Below are positions 55,638 through 63,840 of a stretch of DNA of 64,000 nt, piece by piece. Numbering within the stretch: the first letter of the stretch is position 1; each line of letters begins with the position of its first letter. Below the pieces are notes generated by a model. That model made no database searches and had not been told where the DNA came from. It saw only the letters and a program-made list of their open reading frames with translations. Where the stretch lies: contig NZ_AP017560.1 of NCBI RefSeq assembly GCF_003967015.1, positions 2,914,001 to 2,978,000 of the forward strand, written 5' to 3'. This stretch comes from Pseudanabaena sp. ABRG5-3. GTDB lineage: Bacteria; Cyanobacteriota; Cyanobacteriia; Pseudanabaenales; Pseudanabaenaceae. A program made the translations under genes and the position numbers.

Positions 55638-57041
55638 GTGTCGGACAAATTTGATTACGATTTGATCATTATTGGTGCTGGCGTTGGTGGACATGGCGCA
55701 GCCCTCCATGCCGTCGCTTGTGGCTTAAAAACAGCGATCGTCGAAGATGGCGTAATGGGTGGAACCTGCGTCAATCGTGGTTGCATCCCCTCCAAGGCAT
55801 TACTTGCAGCTTCGGGACGGGTGCGCGAAATGCGGGCAAAGTCGCACCTTAAGGCGTTAGGTATTGACGTGGGTGAAGTAAATTTCGATCGCGGGGCGAT
55901 CGCCAGTCATGCCGATAACTTAGTACTGAAATTGCGCGGCGACTTGACCAATAGCCTCAAACGATTAGGCGTAGATATTTTGGAAGGTCGTGGTCGTGTG
56001 GCAGGTGTCCAAAAAGTTAGCGTTGGTGATAAGACCTACACCGCCAAAGACATTATTCTCGCGACAGGTTCCGAGCCATTTGTGCCTCGCGGTATTCAAA
56101 TCGATGGCAAAACTGTCTACACCAGCGATCAGGCTGTGCGCCTAGAAACCTTGCCTCAATGGGTGGCGATTATCGGTAGCGGTTACATCGGGCTAGAATT
56201 TGCCGATGTCTATACAGCCCTTGGTTCGGAAGTGACGATGATTGAAGCATTAGATATATTGATGCCCGGCTTCGATCCTGATATTGCCAAGATTGCGGAG
56301 CGTGTATTGCTCAAACCTCGGGATATCGAAACGAGAACGGGTGTATTCGCTACCAAGATTACCGCAGGTTCTCCCGTCAAGATCGAACTGACTGATGCTA
56401 AGACTAAGAAGGTCGTGGAAGTTCTGGAAGTAGATGCTTGCCTAGTTGCGACGGGTCGGATTCCGCTCACTAAGGATCTTGGTTTAGAAAGCGTAGGTAT
56501 TGCGCCGAATCAGCGTGGATTCATTGATGTGGATGACACGATGGCAACTTCCGTTCCCCACCTTTGGGCGATCGGGGATGCAACGGGCAAGATGATGTTG
56601 GCTCATGCAGCTTCGGCACAGGGTATTGTCGCTGTGGAGAATATGTGTGGTCGTGCTACCACTATTGACTATCAGAGCATTCCTGCGGCGGCGTTCACCC
56701 ATCCTGAAGTGAGCTTTGTTGGCTTGACTGAACCACAGGCTAAGGAAAAGGGTGCGGCGGAAGGCTTTAAGGTTGCTACAGCTAAGTCTTACTTTAAGGG
56801 TAATTCCAAGGCGATCGCTGAGGGAGAAACCGAAGGCTTAGCCAAGATCGTCTACCGTGAAGATACGGGCGAACTCTTGGGCGTGCATATCATTGGTATC
56901 CATGCTTCGGACTTGATTCATGAAGCATCGGCGGCAATACGCGATCGCCAAACGGTGCAGAAGTTAGCGACGATTGTTCATGCTCACCCAACGCTTAGCG
57001 AAGTCTTGGATGAAGCTTACAAACGCGCAGCCCATATCTAA
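55638..57041 (+). CDS. lpdA: Dihydrolipoyl dehydrogenase
   Basis: E3 subunit shared by pyruvate dehydrogenase and glycine cleavage: it reoxidises lipoamide and reduces NAD+. 467 residues with a GTG start. FAD site [15 protein letters not shown], redox disulfide in [19 protein letters not shown] site [16 protein letters not shown], second FAD segment [16 protein letters not shown], and the C-terminal His-Glu [13 protein letters not shown]. All catalytic residues are present. Confidence 0.97.
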   Translation: MSDKFDYDLIIIGAGVGGHGAALHAVACGLKTAIVEDGVMGGTCVNRGCIPSKALLAASGRVREMRAKSHLKALGIDVGEVNFDRGAIASHADNLVLKLRGDLTNSLKRLGVDILEGRGRVAGVQKVSVGDKTYTAKDIILATGSEPFVPRGIQIDGKTVYTSDQAVRLETLPQWVAIIGSGYIGLEFADVYTALGSEVTMIEALDILMPGFDPDIAKIAERVLLKPRDIETRTGVFATKITAGSPVKIELTDAKTKKVVEVLEVDACLVATGRIPLTKDLGLESVGIAPNQRGFIDVDDTMATSVPHLWAIGDATGKMMLAHAASAQGIVAVENMCGRATTIDYQSIPAAAFTHPEVSFVGLTEPQAKEKGAAEGFKVATAKSYFKGNSKAIAEGETEGLAKIVYREDTGELLGVHIIGIHASDLIHEASAAIRDRQTVQKLATIVHAHPTLSEVLDEAYKRAAHI

Positions 57042-57047
57042 ATTCAG

Positions 57048-57074
57048 AAAGCACTCCGATGGGGTGCTTTTTTT
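57048..57074 (+). terminator. Intrinsic terminator of lpdA
   Basis: A 10-bp stem with one wobble pair (57048-57057 with 57061-57070) followed by T-rich sequence. Confidence 0.85.
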
Positions 57075-57099
57075 GTTGAATCTTAAGATTGAGAAGCTC

Positions 57100-57960
57100 A
57101 TGGAATACAACATAGTCCAAAGTGAAAACCACCAAAAAATGACAATTAAAGGTAAACCCGAAGTCATTGCGATTGTCCTTGTAAGTTTTTTGGGTTATGG
57201 TTTCATCTCTCCTTTATTGTCATTCCCCTTTATTGCCTATAGCAGTCTCTATTCTCTTGGTACAAAGACTCTAATTTGTGAGCATAGTCAATCTAAAAAA
57301 GTCATTTGCAAACAAATCTCTGAGCATTTATTAGGATATGCAAAATCTGAAGAGACGACATGGCAAAATGTTACTAAAGCTAATTTCCATCTAGTCCCAC
57401 GCAAAAAAGGTAGTGACGAACAATGGATTACTTTAACAATTAAGGAAAAAGAGATACCTATATTTAGTGATGGTAGCCACCTCAATATCAATATGACAAC
57501 TGAGGAGTTAACCTCATGGGTAGAAAGGTTTAATCAATTTGTTAATTCTAGTGAGGGGAAAATAGAATTAACTTATCCTGTCAGCCAACAGTGGATGCAG
57601 GTTCTTTTACCTTGTCTAATTATTCTCTTTCCTATAGTTGGATTATCTCTAACTTATCTTATATTGCAATGGCATTGTTTAACTTTTGATCGCGATGAGC
57701 AATCTTTAGTTTGGGATGTGCAAACAATCTTTGGTCGTAAGAATGATCGATTTTTATTAATGGATATTAGAGAAGTTACATTAACAAAAACTAGAGGTAG
57801 TAAAGGTGGAATTTTATATTACATAAAAATCTATGTTTCTGGCAAAAAGAGCCCTATTTCTTTAGTTTTTATTTCTATAACAGTTGCCCAAAATATAGCG
57901 CAAAGCTTAGGTAGGTTTTTACGGATTAATGTACAAGATCTGACTGATCGGTGGAGCTAG
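57100..57960 (+). CDS. Membrane protein of unknown function, two TM helices
   Basis: 286 residues from ATG 57100. The frame is open further upstream through the lpdA terminator, but that part is not protein-like. TM1 is near 20-45 (VIAIVLVSFLGYGFISPLLS) and TM2 near 165-190 (LLPCLIILFPIVGLSLTYLI). The roughly 120 residues between should be periplasmic. The C-terminal soluble part (LTFDRDEQSLVWDVQTIFGR, IREVTLTKTRGSKGG) looks like a small beta domain, possibly PH-like. I recognise no family. Confidence 0.65.
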   Translation: MEYNIVQSENHQKMTIKGKPEVIAIVLVSFLGYGFISPLLSFPFIAYSSLYSLGTKTLICEHSQSKKVICKQISEHLLGYAKSEETTWQNVTKANFHLVPRKKGSDEQWITLTIKEKEIPIFSDGSHLNINMTTEELTSWVERFNQFVNSSEGKIELTYPVSQQWMQVLLPCLIILFPIVGLSLTYLILQWHCLTFDRDEQSLVWDVQTIFGRKNDRFLLMDIREVTLTKTRGSKGGILYYIKIYVSGKKSPISLVFISITVAQNIAQSLGRFLRINVQDLTDRWS

Positions 57961-58073
57961 AGCTTGTGAGGCGGCTCAAATATATAGACCCATATATCTA
58001 TAGGCTCAGCCTAAGCAAACGCCACTATGTCCGCCATCTCAAAGCGTCATAACTCCACCCAAGCACTAACAAA

Positions 58074-58110
58074 AACATAAAAAACGGCACTTTGTGCCGT
58101 TTTTTATGTT
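58074..58110 (-). terminator. Terminator of hom
   Basis: A 17-bp perfect stem (58074-58090 with 58094-58110, loop TTT) with A/T runs, overlapping the hom stop codon. Confidence 0.88.
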
Positions 58111-59405
58111 TATAAAACCCGTAATACAGTAGGAATACTATGCAATGTGGATAGCTCACGAATGGCAGCGATCGCCTGTTGGAAATTCAACTCGCTCACC
58201 TGTTGTGTCACCACCACAATTTCAGCTAGACCATCGTGAATCGTATTTTTTTGCAAAATCGCATTCAAACTAACATGGTGATTACCAAAGGCAGTACCAA
58301 GATCGCCAATTACCCCCGGCTTATCGTGGGTGAGCAATCTGGCATAGAACTGCGTCACCGTATTTTCGATGGGTGCAATCTTGGCATAGTGTTCATGGGA
58401 ACAGCCCATCAGTTGATTGATGTTATTAGGGACGGACTTCAAAGCTGCGACAACATTGATAATGTCGGCAACTACAGCACTAGCAGTTGCCCCTGCCCCT
58501 GCCCCAGGTCCTGAAAATACAACTTCACCAACGGGATCGCCTTCAATACGCACCGCATTAGTGACTCCATGAATATTGGCAAGAGGATGCTGAATCGGGA
58601 TTAAAGTGGGATGGACACGGATTTCGAGGTTGCTGTCACCCTCAGTGGCAACCCTTCTCGCAATTCCTAAAAGCTTAATCGTAAAGCCTAGCTCTTTGGC
58701 ATATCCGATATCTGCACTAGTAATTGAGCGAATCCCTTCACGATAAATATCTTCAAGATTGACGCGATCGCCAAAGGCAAGACTCGCCAAAATCGCCATT
58801 TTATCGGCAGCATCATAACCATCGACATCCGCAGTGGGATCAGCCTCGGCATATCCTAATTTTTGGGCTTCAGCGAGAGTTGCCTCAAAATCCGCACCCT
58901 CAAAATACATACGGCTGAGAATGTAATTGGTTGTGCCATTGACAATACCCGTCAACTCACTAATGCGATTACCACCAAGACTTTGTTTCAGCGCTTGAAT
59001 CACGGGAATCCCGCCACAAGCCGCCGCTTCTAACATTACATATACGCCTTTTTGTTTGGAATCAGAGAAAATTTCATTACCATGTCTTGCGATGACAGCT
59101 TTGTTTGCTGTAACGACATGCTTACCATTTGCGATCGCCTTTAAAATTAAACTTTTCGCTGGTTCGATCCCGCCAATCACTTCAACCACGATATCGATCG
59201 CAGGATCATTAACAATAGACTCCAAATCATCTGTAACTATATTGGGATCGATCGCCACATCACGCTGCTTATTTAGCGATCGCACACCCACACGTGCAAT
59301 TTCAATATCAGGGAGTAAGGGATGACGACCCGCAGGGTCTTGAAAAATTTTGGCAACACCAGTACCAACGGTTCCTAATCCGAGAAGTCCAACTTTATAT
59401 GTCAC
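58110..59405 (-). CDS. hom: Homoserine dehydrogenase
   Basis: Reduces aspartate semialdehyde to homoserine, the branch toward threonine and methionine. 431 residues: NAD-binding GLLGLGTVGTGVAKIF, EVIGGIEPAKSLIL, VTANKAVIARHG, catalytic region GGIPVIQALKQSLGGNRI and GIVNGTTNYILSRM, LGYAEADPTADVDGYDAADKMAIL with the catalytic Lys. A C-terminal ACT domain (LLTHDKPGVIGDLGTAFGNH) likely binds threonine for feedback control. Complete. Confidence 0.97.
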   Translation of the reverse strand: MTYKVGLLGLGTVGTGVAKIFQDPAGRHPLLPDIEIARVGVRSLNKQRDVAIDPNIVTDDLESIVNDPAIDIVVEVIGGIEPAKSLILKAIANGKHVVTANKAVIARHGNEIFSDSKQKGVYVMLEAAACGGIPVIQALKQSLGGNRISELTGIVNGTTNYILSRMYFEGADFEATLAEAQKLGYAEADPTADVDGYDAADKMAILASLAFGDRVNLEDIYREGIRSITSADIGYAKELGFTIKLLGIARRVATEGDSNLEIRVHPTLIPIQHPLANIHGVTNAVRIEGDPVGEVVFSGPGAGAGATASAVVADIINVVAALKSVPNNINQLMGCSHEHYAKIAPIENTVTQFYARLLTHDKPGVIGDLGTAFGNHHVSLNAILQKNTIHDGLAEIVVVTQQVSELNFQQAIAAIRELSTLHSIPTVLRVL

Positions 59406-59486
59406 AGTCTTAATTTCTTGTAATTTATCGTCGATTGCTATTGGTTTTCATTGTAGTTTTTTTCGGGACGTGATGAATCATGACCA

Positions 59487-59527
59487 TAAAAGAGAAAGAG
59501 AGCGCAAAGCGCTCTCTTTCTCTTTTA
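59487..59527 (-). terminator. Terminator of the DUF1830 gene
   Basis: A 19-bp perfect stem (59487-59505 with 59509-59527, loop AAA) with T-runs on the minus strand, 13 bp after the DUF1830 stop. Confidence 0.88.
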
Positions 59528-59539
59528 CATATAAGCAAT

Positions 59540-59902
59540 CTAGGCAACTTTAGCAAATACACCTTGTAAATTTTTAGTTGATTCTTTACTAGGTTCTTTG
59601 GTATTGGGGAAATTTGCTGATTTGTCTATGTCCGTGGGCATTGCCAGTTGATAGCAAGGAATCGTATCTGCATGAACTAGTCCAGACATTATGCCTTCAT
59701 AGATCTCTAATAGCGCATTTGCTGACGTAGAGAAATGAATATATTGATTCGGCAAAACGGATCTTTCAAAAAAAGCACTATTAGGTTGAGATATCCGCAC
59801 AATCTGAATCATTTCACTTTCGTTACGATAAATACAAGTTAATTGTTTGACTTGATTTTGTAGGTTGTTCGGATTAGTTTTGTGTGCTTGAACATCTAAC
59901 AT
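59540..59902 (-). CDS. DUF1830 family protein
   Basis: 120 residues. IYRNESEMIQIVRIS, FFERSVLPNQYIHFSTSANALLEI and DTIPCYQLAM match the cyanobacterial DUF1830 family as I know it. No TM helix or known catalytic motif. Its tail of about 30 residues (after MPTDIDKSAN) is Ser/Lys-rich and looks disordered. Function unknown. Confidence 0.75.
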   Translation of the reverse strand: MLDVQAHKTNPNNLQNQVKQLTCIYRNESEMIQIVRISQPNSAFFERSVLPNQYIHFSTSANALLEIYEGIMSGLVHADTIPCYQLAMPTDIDKSANFPNTKEPSKESTKNLQGVFAKVA

Positions 59903-59987
59903 TGCATTTACCTGTGAATAATCGCTATCTGTGCCAATTCATGATCCCAGAGTAGGGGATCGTCTCATGGCTAGCAGTGATATAGCG

Positions 59988-60165
59988 CACATATTCCAAG
60001 TTTCTTAAGCTTTGGGATCGCTGTTTTCGATAAAGGCAAAAACTTAGTTTTGCTTTTATCTGACTATTCTTTGAGATTGTTTGACCATATGTAGATAAAA
60101 GTAAAAAACTTCGTTTTTTACTTTTATCTAGCCACCCTTTGCGATCGCTTAACCATATATTTAGT
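59988..60165. repeat. Decaying tandem triplication of the gene 3' end
   Basis: Three units of about 68 bp lie in the minus direction. The first encodes the true C-terminus (...YMVKRSQRVAR-stop, stop at 60124). The second (stop at 60056) reads HMVKQSQRIVR-stop. The third (about 59988-60055) reads KQRSQSLRN without a stop. Each has an A/T hairpin between its stop and the next unit, for example 60093-60108 with 60112-60127. The duplication followed gene formation. Confidence 0.7.
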
Positions 60166-60804
60166 GAGATCAATAAAGGCATCACGGCGTAAGTAAGGAT
60201 AATCTCCAACCCAAAGATTGTATTGCGGGATATAAGCATCCGAAGTTTGACGACTAACACGACCGAAGCGACGATCATTAGAAAACAGCAACATATATAC
60301 AGTCTGTTCTGGTCGAATCCGCTTGAGTTCACGCCTCATGGGTAAACGTAAAGTCGTCACAAAATCCGTTTCATCCCCAAGCTCGATATTCAAAAAGCTT
60401 TCGGCATCATAACTAACATCCATTCTTCCCCGCGAATCGACCTTCTCCTCCCTTGCCAAGACCTCTTGGGAGACATACACATCCAGCACCTCTGCCTGCC
60501 AAAAACCACAATAGGCAAAGCGCCGCAACTTAGCATTACGAATACTTGCAAGGACTACTGGTTCGAGCATCCAATACAAACCTCCTAATGCTGCACAGAC
60601 AAACATTGCTAATGCGGCAAAACTACTAGGATTATTTTCATGAACACGGTTATAGAGAATCGTGAAAACAATCACACTAGCGATCGAAATTGCAACCCGC
60701 CGAAACACATTCTGCCCATTCCCCGAATAGTATTGGTACTGCTCAGAAGTAGGAACAGCAGGGATCAGTTCATCAAAATTTTTACGTTTGAGTGGAGTAA
60801 TCAT
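60124..60804 (-). CDS. Conserved cyanobacterial membrane protein, two TM helices
   Basis: 226 residues. Two hydrophobic helices close together (near 38-55 and 62-80, VAISIASVIVFTILYN and AALAMFVCAALGGLYWML) lie between a soluble N-terminus starting MITPLKRKNFDELIPAVPTSEQY and a roughly 145-residue C-terminal soluble part. Homologues are, as far as I recall, sometimes annotated as phosphate ABC permease, but it lacks the six helices such a permease needs. The start overlaps the FGGY kinase stop by 4 bp. Function unknown. Confidence 0.7.
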   Translation of the reverse strand: MITPLKRKNFDELIPAVPTSEQYQYYSGNGQNVFRRVAISIASVIVFTILYNRVHENNPSSFAALAMFVCAALGGLYWMLEPVVLASIRNAKLRRFAYCGFWQAEVLDVYVSQEVLAREEKVDSRGRMDVSYDAESFLNIELGDETDFVTTLRLPMRRELKRIRPEQTVYMLLFSNDRRFGRVSRQTSDAYIPQYNLWVGDYPYLRRDAFIDLTKYMVKRSQRVAR

Positions 60805-62078
60805 AGGGGTATTTTAGCCAATAACGCCGCACCATAAGCCGCTTCGGTTTGTATAGACTGTTGCATCGGGATCTGAAGATAGCGATCGCGGATTTTTGTC
60901 CATACTTGATTTTGCGCCCCACCACCTGCGGTATAAATTTGTTGAATGGGGGAAGCACCTAACTCTTGCAAAAGTTTATAGCCTTGCGCCTCGATTCTTG
61001 CCATGCTTTCCAGTAATCCATGCAAAAATTCTACGGGATCATCAGGCTGCGGTTCTAACCGTGGGGCAAGGTTAGGATCGTTAATCGGAAAGCGATCGCC
61101 TATTTTGGGTAAAGGATAATAATCAAGCGGACTATAAATATCAGGATTAATGCGATCGCTTAGTTCTTGCAATTCCTGATCACTAAAAAACTGTCGTAAT
61201 ACTGCCCCACCAACATTCGATGCTCCACCGACTAGCCATAAACAGCCTAGTTTAGGATGATCAAAGCGATGGCTATAAATACCATATTTAGAATTATTCA
61301 CAGGGCGATCGCTTAAAACTTTAAGTACCATCGTTGAACCAAGGGATGTCACGGCTGTGCCGATCTCAGGCTCGGTTGTCCCCACACAAGCTAACAAAGC
61401 TGCATTACTATCTGTTGTACCTGCCCCAATTTCACAGTCTAAGGATAAACCTAACTGCATAGCGATTTCTTCTTGAATTAGCCCCACAGTTGTACTAGGT
61501 GCTAATACTGATGGTAAGACCAAATTAGGGTGTTCTAAGCTCCAAGCCTTGAGCCAATCAGGATAGGTTAATGCTGCGGGATCGTAACCCAACTTCAGAA
61601 CATTGTGATAGTCACTTACACCTAATTTGCCATGTAGCAAATAACTCAACCAGTCTGCTTGATGGAGAAAATACATAAATGAAGAGCTTTGCTCTTCATT
61701 TACAAGCAAAGAAATTAATTTGGCAAAACTCGAAGTTGCCCCACAAACTGAATGCTGAAGTGGGGCAACTTTTTTCACTTGATCTAATATTTCAAGTTTG
61801 CACGCATCACTATAAATCATCGGTGCAGCAATTACTTTGCCATCGCGATCGCAAATTAAAACCGTTGCCGAAGTCCCATCGATGACAATTTTGCGGATAT
61901 TTTGTTTGATATGCTGCGGCAAGCTATCAATTACTTCATAAAGCCCTTTTTTCCATGATCCGCAATTCCGAATTTCATAATCAGCACGAGTAATCGCAAC
62001 AATTTCACGGTTTGAACTAATAGCGATCGCGCGTACTCCTGAAGTGCCAAAATCAATCCCTAAAAAGTAATTCATCAA
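60801..62078 (-). CDS. FGGY family carbohydrate kinase
   Basis: 425 residues. Phosphate-binding LGIDFGTSGVRAIAIS, then VIDGTSATVLICDRDG, FLHQADWLSYLLHGKLGVSDYHNVLKLGYD, GAGTTDSNAALLA, TSLGSTMVLKVLS, and YTAGGGAQNQVWTKIRDRYL at the C-terminus. This is the layout of sugar kinases such as xylulokinase and ribulokinase; a cyanobacterial D-ribulose or xylulose kinase is likely. Two perfect hairpins lie inside the coding sequence (61676-61702 and 61734-61770). The start may be the second Met. Confidence 0.92.
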   Translation of the reverse strand: MMNYFLGIDFGTSGVRAIAISSNREIVAITRADYEIRNCGSWKKGLYEVIDSLPQHIKQNIRKIVIDGTSATVLICDRDGKVIAAPMIYSDACKLEILDQVKKVAPLQHSVCGATSSFAKLISLLVNEEQSSSFMYFLHQADWLSYLLHGKLGVSDYHNVLKLGYDPAALTYPDWLKAWSLEHPNLVLPSVLAPSTTVGLIQEEIAMQLGLSLDCEIGAGTTDSNAALLACVGTTEPEIGTAVTSLGSTMVLKVLSDRPVNNSKYGIYSHRFDHPKLGCLWLVGGASNVGGAVLRQFFSDQELQELSDRINPDIYSPLDYYPLPKIGDRFPINDPNLAPRLEPQPDDPVEFLHGLLESMARIEAQGYKLLQELGASPIQQIYTAGGGAQNQVWTKIRDRYLQIPMQQSIQTEAAYGAALLAKIPL

Positions 62079-62119
62079 CTAAATACCGCATTACAGCCTA
62101 TTGAAGCTTTAAGTAATAC

Positions 62120-62221
62120 AGAACAATTTTGAGAACGACGCGAAGCGTCGCTTTCAAAATTGTTCTAGGTTTCAAGTCAGCATAAAGTGTTGTAGTTACA
62201 ACAAGGGGCTTAAGCCCCTTG
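62120..62221. repeat. Two inverted repeats between FGGY kinase and DUF3119 genes
   Basis: Imperfect 22-bp arms (62120-62141 with 62145-62166, loop GAA), then a 20-bp perfect palindrome at 62202-62221 which ends 14 bp before the stop codon of the DUF3119 gene and probably helps terminate it. Confidence 0.75.
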
Positions 62222-62234
62222 CATATTATGAGCA

Positions 62235-62639
62235 TCAGGATTTTTTCAAAGGAATATATTTCTCCAAACAATTTCTGAGTACATTTACATCAAATAAAAC
62301 AGGCAAGAAATGAATACTTTTTATTTCTTTAAAATAGAACAAGACTGGAAATCCAAACCAAAATACTTTCCAGTCTTGCCATTCTTGATAGGGGAAAGTA
62401 CGGAATTTTTCTTGCGATCGATAAACCTCTAAATCTGTTTCCGTAAATACTAAACGAATAGTCGCTGCTTGATAAACTAAAAACAATCCAAAAATTGAAA
62501 CTACTCCCGCAGCAATTGGCTCTACCCAAATTAACGGTATGCTTGCCAATACTAGTACAGTAGGTATTGCATAGCTTGGATTTAGTTCTGTAGCCTGCGA
62601 TGCAATCTTGGGATCAATAAAAGGATTTGAAGTAGTCAT
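62235..62639 (-). CDS. DUF3119 family membrane protein
   Basis: 134 residues. ELNPSYAIPTVLVLASIPLI, then a second hydrophobic run (VVSIFGLFLVYQAATIRLVF), and the family end FYFKEIKSIHFLPVLFDVNVL, which I recognise as DUF3119. Two TM helices with the soluble end probably cytoplasmic. Function unknown. It is present in most cyanobacteria and in plastid lineages as far as I recall. Confidence 0.8.
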   Translation of the reverse strand: MTTSNPFIDPKIASQATELNPSYAIPTVLVLASIPLIWVEPIAAGVVSIFGLFLVYQAATIRLVFTETDLEVYRSQEKFRTFPYQEWQDWKVFWFGFPVLFYFKEIKSIHFLPVLFDVNVLRNCLEKYIPLKKS

Positions 62640-62819
62640 TATGATTTAAATAATTGATTTCTATCTATAGATATACATTTAATTCTAAATCTATGGCTCC
62701 TTTATTGAAGTGATAAAATCAATATTAGTAAGCCAATAATCCATTTTAGTTAACTTATTTTTAACTTAATGTATTTTGGACAAGACTCCGTAATATCTAC
62801 ACAAGCTTAGGAAATCTCT

Positions 62820-63050
62820 ATGAACTTATCCTCAACAGTGAATGACTTGGCTCTACCTTTGCGCGAAGCTGCCAAAGATCCTAAGGTCTGGAGCGATCTC
62901 AAACAAGCGATCGCCACAAGTTCAGGATTTGACAAATGGCAGCGCTCCCGTCACGGTGAACCTAAAGAAATTTTGGTGGCTCAAGAAGGCGTTCTCGATG
63001 ATCTCGTGCGTAGCTACTTACGTGAGACACTAGAAACGTTAGCGTATTAA
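62820..63050 (+). CDS. Small protein of unknown function upstream of the HEAT gene
   Basis: 76 residues, charged and helical (LREAAKDPKVWSDLKQAI, LDDLVRSYLRETLETL). It ends exactly where the HEAT frame opens, on the same strand, so both are likely in one operon. I recognise no family. Confidence 0.65.
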   Translation: MNLSSTVNDLALPLREAAKDPKVWSDLKQAIATSSGFDKWQRSRHGEPKEILVAQEGVLDDLVRSYLRETLETLAY

Positions 63051-63065
63051 TTGCGAGATTTTCTT

Positions 63066-63737
63066 GTGAGCGAAACTTTTGAAAATTTAAGAGAGCAACT
63101 AGCCAAGGATGACATCGGTCTACGGATGAAGGCAATCCATGCTAGTCGCTCTCTTCCCATGTCTGAACGTTTTGTTTTACTAGTGATCGCTTCGAGCGAC
63201 TCCAATGCCCGTATTCGTTATGATGCAGTAAGTCAAATCGGTACTGTTGGTACTGTTGATTTAGAAAAGTCCTTTGAAATTTTAAGCGATCGCCTACGTG
63301 TTGATTCTGAGTTAGATGTCCGAGCCGCAGCAGCAGCATCCCTTGGTTCTCTACAACTGACTCAGGCTTTTGACTTACTAAAAACTGCTTACGAATCCAC
63401 AAATGACTGGATGTTGCAATTTAGCATCATCGCTGCCATTGGTGAGTTAGGCGCACCCCAAGGATTTGATTTTCTTGTCAAAGCCTTACAAAGCCCTAAC
63501 GACTTAGTTAAAATAGCGGCGATCGGTTCCCTTGGTGATTTAGGAAACCATGAGGCTGTCTCTCTCTTAGTTGCCCTTATTGACGATCCTGATTGGCAAG
63601 TAAGACATCGTGTATCCCAGTCACTAGCACATCTGGGTGGTAACGATGCTAAAGAAGCTTTAGAAAAACTCGTTAATGATCCTATGCCTCAAGTTTCAGA
63701 AACAGCCAAAGCATTTTTATCCTCAATTGCAGAATAG
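63066..63737 (+). CDS. HEAT-repeat protein of the CpcE/NblB type
   Basis: About 223 residues of HEAT repeats: IRYDAVSQIGTVG, VRAAAAASLGSL, FSIIAAIGELGAPQG, VKIAAIGSLGDLGNHEA and VRHRVSQSLAHLGGNDA, each with the helix-turn-helix pattern and small residues at fixed spacing. In cyanobacteria such proteins act as bilin lyases (CpcE/F) or in phycobilisome breakdown (NblB); the length favours NblB. GTG 63066 gives M-S-E-T-F-E; TTG 63051 would add five residues. Which role it has cannot be decided without structure-based comparison. Confidence 0.78.
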   Translation: MSETFENLREQLAKDDIGLRMKAIHASRSLPMSERFVLLVIASSDSNARIRYDAVSQIGTVGTVDLEKSFEILSDRLRVDSELDVRAAAAASLGSLQLTQAFDLLKTAYESTNDWMLQFSIIAAIGELGAPQGFDFLVKALQSPNDLVKIAAIGSLGDLGNHEAVSLLVALIDDPDWQVRHRVSQSLAHLGGNDAKEALEKLVNDPMPQVSETAKAFLSSIAE

Positions 63738-63787
63738 GAAATATTTTGGCAGATTTTAAGATATAAATTTCTAACTCATTTTTAAAA

Positions 63788-63822
63788 TAAAAAAGAGAGG
63801 CGCTAAGCGTCTCTCTTTTTTA
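63788..63822. terminator. Bidirectional terminator between the HEAT and porin genes
   Basis: A 17-bp stem with one mismatch (63788-63804 with 63806-63822) with A/T tracts on both sides, between stops at 63737 and 63841. Confidence 0.85.
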
Positions 63823-63840
63823 GCATCTAACTACCAAATC

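Noticed and set aside
59925-60332. 135-residue minus-strand ORF downstream of and overlapping the 60124 gene
   Set aside because: It overlaps the 3' part of that gene in another frame and then runs through the duplicated tail units; low-quality composition and no family.
60124-60804. Phosphate ABC transporter permease
   Set aside because: Only two TM helices and no EAA loop; no pst genes nearby.
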